Virus record (IMG/VR): IMGVR_UViG_3300006109_000001
Span: 1 to 49,597 of that record
Source: a virus
Length of the DNA: 49,597 nucleotides
Reading direction: 5' to 3' (one strand)
Below are positions 14,916-23,687 of this stretch, piece by piece. Position 1 is the first letter of the stretch, and each line of letters opens with the position of its first letter. Position numbers and translations under genes: made by a program. The notes below the pieces were generated by a model that made no database searches, was not told where the DNA came from, and saw nothing but the letters and a program-made list of their open reading frames with translations.

Positions 14916-15895
14916 AGATAGAGTTTCCTGTAAGCATTTTCTAGGCTATCTTTCCACTTCCATTGATCCATCTTCTTGTAAATGCTCCACTGGTCTAGGC
15001 TGCCGAATAAATGCTGCGCCTCCGCAATAGACCGCCCCGGTACGATCTCAGGATAGCAAGTGAAAACCATTGGGTTTTTAATTTCAGGCAGTACATGGTT
15101 AAAGACAATGTGATCGCCTAACCCGCTATTTAAAACCACTATAGTATGATTTTGGTATATTAAAGTGTTCTTGAATATGTACTCATCGTGGTAGTACATC
15201 TCTTGTTTGGTTTCACTGCGAATGCCGCCTTGTGGATTTTTCATGTGCCAAGTAATGGCGTCTGGTACGGCCAAAATGACATAGCCCTTTTGGTGTAAGC
15301 CATAGGTGAATAGCGTTTCTTCACGATGCGCCACTCTGGACAGCCCCAGATTGTAGTCATGTACCCCAGCGCGATAGAGGAATGAACAATGCAGATGCTC
15401 TACTTCTTTAGAGCGTGTAATTTGACCCCATTGGATATTAGGCTCTGTATCTACATTGTTGATACGGCCAGTGACTTTGCGAGTATCTGGCATATTGGGC
15501 GGCGTTAGAATAGACCCACCAACTGCCCCGACTTTCATGCCCGCATCGCCAAGCTCTTTGGCATAGGCTGACAAGCGTTCTAAAACATTAGGCTCAGGAA
15601 TAGCGTCATCGTCTACCCGCCAAACCCACTCGTAGCCCATTGTATTAGCTCGCTGGTGGATATGATGTTGGCCTTTCTTTTCGGCAAATAGCCATTCCCA
15701 CTTAACACCCTTGATGTCTAACATCTGAAAAAAGTAGCTGTAGATCAGCTCTTTTCGCATATCCTGTGGCTCGTCATTATCATCAAAAATTACCAGCTTA
15801 TCTGGTAATCGGGTTTGGTTAATGATGGCGTTAAGGACTAAGGGCAGCGTTGTAAAGTAACGCCCCCTAGTGGCTACTGAGCAGAGTATTTGCAT
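14912..15895 (-). CDS. GT-A glycosyltransferase fused to a GT9-like N-terminal half
   Basis: A 327-residue protein (ATG at 15895 preferred over a TTG at 15910). The first ~225 residues form a GT-A fold glycosyltransferase with WVWRVDDDAIPEP as the metal-binding DxD site. The last ~80 residues begin IVVLNSGLGDHIVFNHVL, the N-terminal motif of GT9 enzymes, whose other half is the next gene. It overlaps the upstream gene by 22 bp. It presumably glycosylates a surface or virion polymer. Confidence 0.7.
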   Translation of the reverse strand: MQILCSVATRGRYFTTLPLVLNAIINQTRLPDKLVIFDDNDEPQDMRKELIYSYFFQMLDIKGVKWEWLFAEKKGQHHIHQRANTMGYEWVWRVDDDAIPEPNVLERLSAYAKELGDAGMKVGAVGGSILTPPNMPDTRKVTGRINNVDTEPNIQWGQITRSKEVEHLHCSFLYRAGVHDYNLGLSRVAHREETLFTYGLHQKGYVILAVPDAITWHMKNPQGGIRSETKQEMYYHDEYIFKNTLIYQNHTIVVLNSGLGDHIVFNHVLPEIKNPMVFTCYPEIVPGRSIAEAQHLFGSLDQWSIYKKMDQWKWKDSLENAYRKLYL

Positions 15896-17154
15896 AGCAT
15901 TAGATTGCAATTGTTTCCAGCTCCTAGTGGCGCAGGGGTATCGCTAATCTGCCCCGCTTCATTAATATAATTAAATTCAAAGCCGGGAAAGTCTGCTTCG
16001 GTTAAGCCATGCAGCTTATGGTGATGCCCCCAAAAGCCTACCGGTTCATTTAAAGGTACAGTAATTAATAGTCGTTTGCAGTGCTTTTTAAACTTTTTAA
16101 CAAGCTCCAAACCGTTGTCTAAATGCTCAATCACTTCAAAGGCAACAATCGTATCGTATTGCCCTAGCTCATATTGATTGATATCGGCATGAGTAAAAGT
16201 GTTATCAACCCCATCCCAGCCTTGTTCATTGGCCACGTCAATAATAATGGCGTCATAATCTACGCCTACATAGCTAATATTTAAAAGAAAAAATTGCCTT
16301 CCATAGCCAGAAGTGCAACCTAGCTCAAATAGCGAGCTACCCAGTATATTTTTGGCCGCCCACTCGTAGCGTGTACGCTCGCGGGAAAAGCCAACATCAT
16401 CGCCTTTTAAAACTACAGCTCGTTCGTAATTGTTAGTCAGCAAAAAACGATAGTAATTAGGATTGTATTTTTTGGCTAATCTGAGGGAATTTTTTGCAAA
16501 AATGCTTTCCCAATTTTGAACTAGCTCTGGGTTATGAACAGTACCTTCGCCCTGATGGTAGATCGGAAAGCCACCGGTGAATAGATTGCCGCCCCAATGC
16601 TTTTCAAAGACCTCGCAAACTTCAAAGCCAGCGTTCTCGGCCTCGATGCAGAACTCGGTATCTTCGCCAGCCCCTACGCCATACTCCTCATTGAGTAAGC
16701 CAATCGCATCAAATACTTTGCGGTGAACCATGACGCAAAAGAAAATGGCAAAATCACGTCCAGCAGCCTCAGAGTGCGTCTTAATAATGCAAGAAATACC
16801 GCACTGAGGATTAGCCCTAAAGGGGTTATCTAGGATTTCTAGCCATTGATCTTGAGGCTGATCGAGCAATACGGTGTCATTGTTTAGCAAAATGATTTTA
16901 TCGGCTGTACAGATCTTAATGCCCTCATTGGTGGCCTTAGGGTAGCCCAATGGCTCATCACTCCAAACCACCAGCAATCGCGGTACGATGGTGCTGAGAT
17001 AGTTCAAATACGGCAAAGTATTGTCTGTACAGCCGTTAGCAGAAATGACCAACTCTACGTCGGTCATTTCAGTGTATTTGAGTATGGACTCTATACAGGG
17101 CTTTAAATATTTTTCGCAGTTATTGTAAGTGGGTATTACTATACTGACTTTCAT
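15874..17154 (-). CDS. Bifunctional GT2 glycosyltransferase and SAM-dependent methyltransferase
   Basis: A 426-residue two-domain protein. Residues 1-230 are a GT2/GT-A domain (VSIVIPTYNN, ILLNNDTVLL, GAGEDTEFCIEAENAGF). Residues about 270-420 are a class I methyltransferase (LFELGCTSGYGRQF as the SAM-binding loop, VGVDYD, FTHADI, YDTIVAFEVIEHL). Such fusions build or cap methylated glycans. It has a clear SD (AAGGAAG). With the next two genes it forms a sugar-modifying cluster between the tail fibre and lysis genes. Confidence 0.82.
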   Translation of the reverse strand: MKVSIVIPTYNNCEKYLKPCIESILKYTEMTDVELVISANGCTDNTLPYLNYLSTIVPRLLVVWSDEPLGYPKATNEGIKICTADKIILLNNDTVLLDQPQDQWLEILDNPFRANPQCGISCIIKTHSEAAGRDFAIFFCVMVHRKVFDAIGLLNEEYGVGAGEDTEFCIEAENAGFEVCEVFEKHWGGNLFTGGFPIYHQGEGTVHNPELVQNWESIFAKNSLRLAKKYNPNYYRFLLTNNYERAVVLKGDDVGFSRERTRYEWAAKNILGSSLFELGCTSGYGRQFFLLNISYVGVDYDAIIIDVANEQGWDGVDNTFTHADINQYELGQYDTIVAFEVIEHLDNGLELVKKFKKHCKRLLITVPLNEPVGFWGHHHKLHGLTEADFPGFEFNYINEAGQISDTPAPLGAGNNCNLMLCKYSAQ

Positions 17155-17196
17155 GGCTTCCTTGTAAGTGATATTGCATCATAAATATCCTACAAA

Positions 17197-17415
17197 TTAT
17201 TTTACTGCGTTTTCAAATGGCGTTAAATCATGTTCGCCATAAAACTCTGCACCCTTAGCAATTTGAATTTCAAGGTGGTCTTTATTACGCTTGACTGTAT
17301 CTGCCCAATCTTCATCAGTCATATCTTCAGGCTTACCAGCGTTTAATAGGTTTACGCTGTCCATGGCTGCTTTGTATGATTGTGCTACTTCTTGTTCTTT
17401 AGTCAATTCAATCAT
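17197..17415 (-). CDS. Small protein after the S74 fibre, possible fibre chaperone
   Basis: A 72-residue acidic helical protein (MIELTKEQEVAQSYKAAMDSVN...) starting 3 bp after the S74 fibre gene stop. Small proteins in this place often help fold or attach fibres. No motif is recognised. Confidence 0.5.
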   Translation of the reverse strand: MIELTKEQEVAQSYKAAMDSVNLLNAGKPEDMTDEDWADTVKRNKDHLEIQIAKGAEFYGEHDLTPFENAVK

Positions 17416-17417
17416 TT

Positions 17418-18812
17418 TTATGCTCCTAATTTAGCTTTGAGTGCGCTTACTTCTGCGGATAGTTCTTTTACTGCGTTAATTAAATGCCATGTGATATTGC
17501 TTGCATCTACAGACATTACACCAGTAGATTCTGTTTTTACACAGTCTGGCAATACTAAAGCAAGTTCTTGCGCTATTGCGCCAATTTGAACGCCTTTAAT
17601 ATCTATAGCAGATTCTTTTGGCAAATCGGTTACTTCATCTGCTGTGCGGTATTCAAAGTTTCTTACTTGAATTGCATTGATTGCAGAAAGACCTACTGTG
17701 TTATCAACAATATTCTTTTTCAACCTTGCATCAGAAGTAATTGACCATAAAGTAGAGTTATTGCCTTGATATACACCACCACCATTGGGCTGAATAAAAC
17801 CAGTATTTGCACCTTTTCCAGCAGAAGCAACAGTATTGATGTTTATTTCGTTACTAACGCTTGCACTAGAGGCAACAGGATTTACTCCAAGATAAATATT
17901 ATTTCCGCCAGTAGTAATATTGTACCCAGCTTGAATTCCAATACAGGTGTTATTAGTTCCAGTAGTATTACTATACCCTGCCTGATAACCTACTGCGGTG
18001 TTGTAAGATGCGGTGGTGTTTGAGACTAAAGCCTGTCTTCCAACAGCAGTATTGTATGAGCCTGTATTGTTATATAAAGAAGCATGACCAAAAGCAGCGT
18101 TAGATGTTCCAGTAGAATTTAAATTTAATGCATTAAAACCAAAAGAAGCATTATAAGAGCCTGTTGTATTTGTTCCACCAGATAAAGAACCAAAATAGGA
18201 ATTTTCAGCACCAGTAGTATTGTTATAGCCTGATTGGTAACCAACAGCTACAAGATTAGTGCCAGTCGTATTACTATACCCAGCTTGGTAGCCTACTGCG
18301 GTGTTATTAGATGCGGTGGTGTTTGCTTGAAGTGATTGAACACCCAAAGCTGTATTGTTACTTCCTGAAGTATTTGCAGTTAAAGCATTTACACCAACAG
18401 CCACATTTAAATCACCACCATTATTTGTCAATGCTCCATACCCAATAGCAGTTAAATTTGAGCCTGTTGTGGTATTTTTTAACGCATTCCCACCAATAGC
18501 GGTTGAGTAGTTTGTTGCACCATTAGCAGAAGATAAAGCGCTATTACCAAATACAGTATTACCAGCAACAGAACCACCACCCTTACCAACAATAAGACCT
18601 GATATAGAGGCGTCATTAGCTGTAGTAAGTGTAGCTAAAGTCATGCTCGCGCCAGCACCAATTAATTGAATTGGAGTACCTGAAGCATTACCTACCCATA
18701 ATTTCTTATCGGTAATATTCCACGCCGTTTCGCCTTGCACCAATGAAGATGGCGTATTACCAGTAGTAACACTGTTAAATAGTATTGAGGGTGTGTATCC
18801 AGTAGCCGCCAT
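17418..18812 (-). CDS. Tail fibre with YadA-like head repeats and C-terminal S74 chaperone
   Basis: A 464-residue fibre. Residues about 85-310 consist of roughly ten repeats of 20-25 residues of the type NTTGSNNTAVGYQAGYS, as in trimeric autotransporter head repeats, which fold as a beta-roll trimer. Residues 357-464 form an intramolecular chaperone of peptidase family S74: SDARLKKN with the expected Ser360/Lys365 dyad, QIGAIAQEL and a C-terminal coiled coil. The chaperone should cut itself off at Ser360 after trimer folding. The first 60 residues (GETAWNITDKKLWVG) are the attachment region. Confidence 0.88.
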   Translation of the reverse strand: MAATGYTPSILFNSVTTGNTPSSLVQGETAWNITDKKLWVGNASGTPIQLIGAGASMTLATLTTANDASISGLIVGKGGGSVAGNTVFGNSALSSANGATNYSTAIGGNALKNTTTGSNLTAIGYGALTNNGGDLNVAVGVNALTANTSGSNNTALGVQSLQANTTASNNTAVGYQAGYSNTTGTNLVAVGYQSGYNNTTGAENSYFGSLSGGTNTTGSYNASFGFNALNLNSTGTSNAAFGHASLYNNTGSYNTAVGRQALVSNTTASYNTAVGYQAGYSNTTGTNNTCIGIQAGYNITTGGNNIYLGVNPVASSASVSNEININTVASAGKGANTGFIQPNGGGVYQGNNSTLWSITSDARLKKNIVDNTVGLSAINAIQVRNFEYRTADEVTDLPKESAIDIKGVQIGAIAQELALVLPDCVKTESTGVMSVDASNITWHLINAVKELSAEVSALKAKLGA

Positions 18813-18840
18813 AATTAAATTCCTTTTTTAGCCATTATAT

Positions 18841-21800
18841 TTAAAAAGTTCCGCCATTGATACCGCCAGTGATGGCATTAGTGGCTGCGTCATACGTTAA
18901 ACCTGTATTGACATAGTGAGTTTGGCTTCCCGATGTTCCCGCAACAAATACAAGATAAGTTGGATTGGTTGTAGTATTGGTTGCAACTACTGGCGTAATG
19001 CCACTGTAGCCTGAGATACCAGACCATCCAGAATAGCCAGAGATGCCTGATCCAGAATAGCCAGAGATACCTGACCCTGAATAGCCGCTAATACCAGACC
19101 AGCCAGAGTATCCGCTGATACCAGAGCCACTATAACCACTGATACCAGACCAGCCAGAATAACCGCTGATACCTGACCAGCCAGAATAACCTGATACGCC
19201 TGATCCGCTGTAACCACTAATACCAGACCAGCCAGAATAGCCGCTGATGCCTGAGCCGCTGTAGCCACTGATACCTGACCAACCGCTGTAACCAGAGATA
19301 CCTGATCCACTATAGCCACTGATGCCAGACCATCCAGAATACCCCGAAATGCCTGAGCCAGAATAGCCGCTAATACCTGACCATCCAGAGTAACCGCTGA
19401 CGCCAGAACCAGAATACCCGCTAATGCCTGACCAACCAGAGTAACCGCTAATGCCTGACCAACCAGAATATCCGCTGATGCCAGACCAGCCAGAGTAACC
19501 GCTAATCCCGCTACCAGAATAACCAGAGATACCAGACCCACTATAGCCAGAAATACCGCTATATCCGCTGATGCCACTATAGCCAGAAATACCGCTGTAG
19601 CCTGACTTCCCGCTATAACCAGAGTAACCTGATTGCCCATACATTACTTGTGTTGCAGTAAATATTACAGATGGAGTTTCAGGATAGGTTGCACCAGCCG
19701 CTAAAGTTTCTAAATAAACAGAAGTATTTGTTGTTTGCCAATAAAGTTCTACATAATCATTTGCATTAACATTAAATACAAAATTAACAGTTAATATTTC
19801 AGATGCAAAGGCACTTCCTTGTTTATCTGGCACATCATAATGAGAATTACTATCAGCAATATTTGTGCCATTTTTCTTTAACCAAACTTGTGTAGTGCCT
19901 AAAGCGGTACTGTGATTAGTAAATTGAATTGAAAAAGTAAGGCTATAAGTTCCAGCATTAGCAAAAGTTACTTGTGAACCACTTACCGACACTCCAGTAT
20001 TATTTGCATCATAAGAATTAAAAGTAATTGCTGTTGGAGTATTGGCAGTTGTTGTTTGGGTTGTAGTATCCCAAAATGATCCCCAGTTACCAATAGTTCC
20101 ACCAGCGCCTACAGCGCCGGAATAACCGCTGATACCAGAATAGCCAGAGATGCCGCTGTAACCGCTAAAGCCTGAATAACCGGATACACCTGAGCCTGAG
20201 TAACCGCTAATGCCACTGCCGGAATAACCGCTGATACCAGACCAGCCGGAATAGCCACTGATGCCACTATAACCACTTATGCCGCTAAAGCCACTGTAGC
20301 CAGAAATACCAGACCAACCGCTGTAACCGCTGATGCCAGACCAGCCACTATAGCCACTAATTCCAGACCAGCCACTATAGCCACTAATACCAGACCAGCC
20401 ACTATAGCCACTGATACCGCTATATCCACTAATACCACTGTAACCGCTAATTCCGCTAAATCCAGAATAGCCACTGATACCCGAATAGCCGCTAAAGCCA
20501 CTGATGCCACTAAAGCCACTAATACCATTGGCAATCGCAAAAATAATAGCTTGGTTATTAAGAAAGCCAGTTGTTCCTGATCCAGTAGAAGATACCAAGG
20601 AAACTGGGATGGTGAAATAGCTACCCACATTCGTTGGTGTAGAGGTAATTTTCCACGTTTGGGAATTCGCGCTATTGCTTTGATCTTGAATAACTACTTC
20701 TTCAGTTGTGGCCAGCAAAGCCAAGAACACACTGATATCAACGCTATTGGCTGTTAGATTGCTAACATTCAATTGAGTCGCGCTAGTTTGTATTAGATTG
20801 TTCCAAAGCAGATAGTCAGCGCCCGGATCACCGCTAGTCGCTAAAGCATTCGCTTTATAGAAGTAGTAGCTACTGGATATACCGCTTGCGCCTGAGTATC
20901 CGCTGATGCCAGACCAGCCTGAATAGCCAGAAATTCCGCTATATCCTGAAATGCCAGAATAGCCTGAAATCCCGCTAAAGCCAGAATAGCCGCTGATGCC
21001 GCTATAGCCTGACTCTCCAGAAAAGCCAGAGTAACCAGAGATACCTGAGAAACCTGACTCACCAGAAAAGCCTGAATAACCCGATATACCTGAAAATCCA
21101 GAGTAACCAGATTCTCCAGAGAATCCGCTATAGCCTGAAATACCGCTAAATCCTGATTCGCCTGAAAGTCCTGAATAACCCGAAATCCCGCTATCACCAG
21201 AATATCCAGAGATACCACTATAGCCAGACTCGCCGCTATAGCCGGAAATTCCGCTATAACCGCTGATGCCTGAAAATCCAGAATAGCCGCTAATACCAGA
21301 ATCACCAGAAAAACCGCTGATGCCAGAGTCACCAGAAAAACCGCTGATGCCAGAGTCACCAGAATAACCAGAGATGCCTGACCAACCGCTGAGGCCAGAA
21401 TCGCCAGAATAGCCTGAGATACCAGAATATCCGCTTTCACCAGAATAGCCAGAAATGCCAGAACCCGAATATCCAGAAAAGCCTGAATAGCCCGATACAC
21501 CGCTTCCGGAATATCCGCTAATACCAGAATAGCCAGACTCACCAGACCAGCCAGAATAGCCGCTGATGCCAGAGTCACCGCTATAGCCAGACTCGCCACT
21601 GTAGCCCGATATGCCTGAACCAGAGTAACCGCTAAAGCCTGAATAGCCAGAGAAGCCAGAATAGCCAGAATTGCCTTGGCCAGTTAATTGAGTAAAGGTA
21701 ATTGGTGTATGGTCGATGTAGCCCACTTCAGGAACAATCGCTACCCAGCCAGTGTTGGCATTTACACCGCCATTAATAATAAAAGTAAACGCGCCGGGGA

Positions 21801-22455
21801 CTTCAGCCCAGACGGCCATATCCGCAGCTCGCGCCCATGCGCCAGATGAAGCTATATAGATGCCGTTGTAATTTGCATTGTCTTGATTTTTAACTAAGAC
21901 GCGATCTTGATCTACAGTTTGGTAACCATCAATAATTGGAAAACCAGATAAATCAATGTTTCCTTCCAATGGCGTAGTAGCGCACTGGCATTCTGGTTTT
22001 GGGCTAAAGCCAACAATGACGCTATCTAAATAAGCCTTATTCACTAAGTCAGTAGGATTTACTGGTACAGAGTCAACTTGACCTGTAGTAGTCCGCATAT
22101 TATCAAAATAAGCTGACAGTTCACCAGTCAATAATTGTGGGAATTGAACAAACGCATCACCAGTGCCAGCAGTCATTAAGTTGACTGCAAAATCGCCAGC
22201 CTTCCAAGCTCTAGGCGTTGTACCTTCTTGGCCGCGAACGACAGTCAGCGCATCGCCAACAACGGCGGTAACCAAAACAATCTCAACGATGAGGCTGTTT
22301 AACGCATCAACTAAAGTGAGCTTAAAGGCTTCATCTACACCGGGATTCGGAAAGTAGGCTGCCGTACCACCCGCGACATAAAGCGTTGTTGCAGTGCTAG
22401 TAGCAGGGTAAGCTAAAGTAGTTTGAGCTTGGTTCGCAAACAGTAGGATTGTCAT
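18841..22455 (-). CDS. Giant tail fibre with three collagen-like Gly-X-Ser blocks
   Basis: A 1204-residue fibre. Residues 1-105 are an anchor domain shared with the proteins at 22456-23091 and 23688-25181. Residues 106-263 form a globular domain. Three Gly-X-Ser blocks (X mostly Y, I, F, W, E or D, almost no Pro) cover residues 264-527, 644-780 and 943-1152. They are separated by globular domains at 528-643 and about 781-942; the latter (TAITFNSYDANNTG..., FANAGTYSLTFSIQF, VWLKKNG) resembles a C1q/TNF-like jelly roll. A 50-residue tip follows. The blocks should form triple-helical stalks in a trimer carrying receptor-binding knobs. Confidence 0.88.
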   Translation of the reverse strand: MTILLFANQAQTTLAYPATSTATTLYVAGGTAAYFPNPGVDEAFKLTLVDALNSLIVEIVLVTAVVGDALTVVRGQEGTTPRAWKAGDFAVNLMTAGTGDAFVQFPQLLTGELSAYFDNMRTTTGQVDSVPVNPTDLVNKAYLDSVIVGFSPKPECQCATTPLEGNIDLSGFPIIDGYQTVDQDRVLVKNQDNANYNGIYIASSGAWARAADMAVWAEVPGAFTFIINGGVNANTGWVAIVPEVGYIDHTPITFTQLTGQGNSGYSGFSGYSGFSGYSGSGISGYSGESGYSGDSGISGYSGWSGESGYSGISGYSGSGVSGYSGFSGYSGSGISGYSGESGYSGISGYSGDSGLSGWSGISGYSGDSGISGFSGDSGISGFSGDSGISGYSGFSGISGYSGISGYSGESGYSGISGYSGDSGISGYSGLSGESGFSGISGYSGFSGESGYSGFSGISGYSGFSGESGFSGISGYSGFSGESGYSGISGYSGFSGISGYSGISGYSGISGYSGWSGISGYSGASGISSSYYFYKANALATSGDPGADYLLWNNLIQTSATQLNVSNLTANSVDISVFLALLATTEEVVIQDQSNSANSQTWKITSTPTNVGSYFTIPVSLVSSTGSGTTGFLNNQAIIFAIANGISGFSGISGFSGYSGISGYSGFSGISGYSGISGYSGISGYSGWSGISGYSGWSGISGYSGWSGISGYSGWSGISGYSGFSGISGYSGISGYSGWSGISGYSGSGISGYSGSGVSGYSGFSGYSGISGYSGISGYSGAVGAGGTIGNWGSFWDTTTQTTTANTPTAITFNSYDANNTGVSVSGSQVTFANAGTYSLTFSIQFTNHSTALGTTQVWLKKNGTNIADSNSHYDVPDKQGSAFASEILTVNFVFNVNANDYVELYWQTTNTSVYLETLAAGATYPETPSVIFTATQVMYGQSGYSGYSGKSGYSGISGYSGISGYSGISGYSGSGISGYSGSGISGYSGWSGISGYSGWSGISGYSGWSGISGYSGSGVSGYSGWSGISGYSGSGISGYSGWSGISGYSGSGISGYSGWSGISGYSGSGISGYSGWSGISGYSGSGVSGYSGWSGISGYSGWSGISGYSGSGISGYSGWSGISGYSGSGISGYSGSGISGYSGWSGISGYSGITPVVATNTTTNPTYLVFVAGTSGSQTHYVNTGLTYDAATNAITGGINGGTF
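19000..19629 (-). repeat. Collagen-like minisatellite, block 3
   Basis: Encodes residues 943-1152. The triplet register is broken repeatedly by GYSGSGIS, where one residue is missing (Gly-Ser-Gly), at nearly regular intervals. Confidence 0.9.
20116..20526 (-). repeat. Collagen-like minisatellite, block 2
   Basis: Encodes residues 644-780 as Gly-X-Ser triplets, many in a GISGYSGWS pattern with nearly identical 27-36 bp units around 20330-20410. Confidence 0.9.
20875..21666 (-). repeat. Collagen-like minisatellite, block 1
   Basis: Encodes residues 264-527 as Gly-X-Ser triplets with varied synonymous codons. Around 21300-21360 a 27-bp unit is repeated exactly in tandem, showing recent duplication. 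Confidence 0.9.
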
Positions 22456-23091
22456 TTAGAATCCTGATGGCTGGATTGAAGTAGAAATTACGCTCCAATA
22501 TACTCCATCCGATTGCAACAGACATGAAGTGCCAACCACATTACTTAAAATCGCTGTGCCAGCGGTAGTTGTTCCAGAAGGAACTACATTACCAGACGCG
22601 CTAGTGATCGTGTTTCCGTTCGGATTTTTAATCCACAATGTTGTACCGTAATAGGCCGCCGCGTTTAAAAGTGTCAATACGACATCAAACGCCGTTTCAA
22701 TAATTAAAGTCGTATCGCTTGTTGTTTGCGAATAGAACGCATTAGTCACTTTGGTGACTGTAGGTGTATTAGTGGTAATCTGAGCAAAAGAGCCGGCAGC
22801 GCCCGCTGTGAAATAGTTAGAAGCAATATCGCCCGCAGTCCATCCAAGGGCTGTAGTACCCTCTTGAGCGCGAACAATCGTGCATACGTCAGCAGACCGC
22901 GCAGTACAAAGCACAATCTCATCAAGTGTGCCTGTAGCCGCGTCGGTGAAGGTCATTTTGAAACCTTGACCTGCGCTAGGATTAGGAAACTTTGCGCCTG
23001 TACCAGTTGCTAAAACGCAAGAAGTAGCCGCCGATGAAATCGGGGCTGCTAGGGTAGTCTGAGCATTATTAGCAAATAGAAGGATGGTCAT
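22456..23091 (-). CDS. Tail fibre/baseplate-attached protein sharing the fibre anchor domain
   Basis: A 211-residue protein. Residues 1-105 (MTILLFANNAQTTLAAP..., IVRAQEGTTALGWTAGD, YFTAG) are paralogous to the N-termini of the 1204- and 497-residue fibres. The remaining ~100 residues form a small beta domain (TTLWIKNPNGNTI, SDGVYWSVIS) common at the tips of short phage fibres. Its stop abuts the start of the giant fibre gene. Confidence 0.75.
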   Translation of the reverse strand: MTILLFANNAQTTLAAPISSAATSCVLATGTGAKFPNPSAGQGFKMTFTDAATGTLDEIVLCTARSADVCTIVRAQEGTTALGWTAGDIASNYFTAGAAGSFAQITTNTPTVTKVTNAFYSQTTSDTTLIIETAFDVVLTLLNAAAYYGTTLWIKNPNGNTITSASGNVVPSGTTTAGTAILSNVVGTSCLLQSDGVYWSVISTSIQPSGF

Positions 23092-23109
23092 GTAAAGTTC
23101 CTAGACTTT

Positions 23110-23376
23110 TTACAAAATGCTGTAGGTATCGTTTGCTACACCAGTGAATTTAACGGTTTTTACTGGAAAATTCAAGACATAATAAATTTGGCCGGTCATT
23201 GACCCAGTTGGTGTTGCAGTGTAGTAATTAGCGCCATCAAAAGAAAACTCAATCTTTTTTCCGCTATCAGTAGTGTTTAATGCAATTGACATTGGATATT
23301 GAGTTGCCACTACATTAACTATTGCAGTAGTAGTAGTAAGTGTGCCGGTGATTGGGCTACCGTAATTTGTAGTCAT
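23110..23376 (-). CDS. Small beta-rich virion-associated protein
   Basis: An 88-residue Thr/Asn/Val-rich protein (MTTNYGSPITGTLTTTTA..., IEFSFDGANYYTATP) that looks like a compact beta-sandwich. It lies among fibre genes and may be a fibre or baseplate decoration. No family is recognised. Confidence 0.5.
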   Translation of the reverse strand: MTTNYGSPITGTLTTTTAIVNVVATQYPMSIALNTTDSGKKIEFSFDGANYYTATPTGSMTGQIYYVLNFPVKTVKFTGVANDTYSIL

Positions 23377-23378
23377 AA

Positions 23379-23681
23379 TTAAAATCCTTTTGGTTTAGGA
23401 AACTTAGCTTTTATAGCTAAACATTTTTGTCTGTATTCTTCTAGTGCCGCATCATCTTGCTTTACCCAAGCATCTACAAATTCGCCTAATTCTGGATAGC
23501 TATAAAGACGTTTACGATAGTAATCTTGAGCATCAAACATAGCTTGCGTTTGAGCTTCAACTAATTTGTCTTTTTGCTTATCGGTAATTAGCTTATGAGT
23601 TTTAGGAATAGCGTGATCTTGCGAGCCATCGGCTGCATAAGCATAAACAAGACCATCTTTACCTTTATAGTGTTTCATCAT
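23379..23681 (-). CDS. Putative tail fibre assembly protein
   Basis: A 100-residue protein with an N-terminal YKGKDGLVYAYAADGSQ strand region and a helical C-terminus (RLYSYPELGEFVDAWVKQD, CLAIKAKFPKPKGF). The YPELGEFVDA...KAKFPKP pattern resembles small phage fibre-assembly or chaperone proteins. It has an SD (AAGGATAA) and sits directly after a fibre gene. Confidence 0.55.
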   Translation of the reverse strand: MMKHYKGKDGLVYAYAADGSQDHAIPKTHKLITDKQKDKLVEAQTQAMFDAQDYYRKRLYSYPELGEFVDAWVKQDDAALEEYRQKCLAIKAKFPKPKGF

Positions 23682-23687
23682 TTATCC

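Noticed and set aside
20841-21599. A 252-codon minus-strand open frame inside the collagen-like region.
   Set aside because: It is an alternate-frame reading of the Gly-X-Ser repeat DNA, giving a hydrophobic Ala/Ile/Leu repeat; the open frame follows from the repeat itself. Similar shadows occur at 18987-19640 and 20277-20630.
18841-22455. CRISPR-like or satellite array, suggested by the regularly repeated DNA.
   Set aside because: Repeats are in frame, encode Gly-X-Ser, differ by synonymous changes and have no unique spacers.
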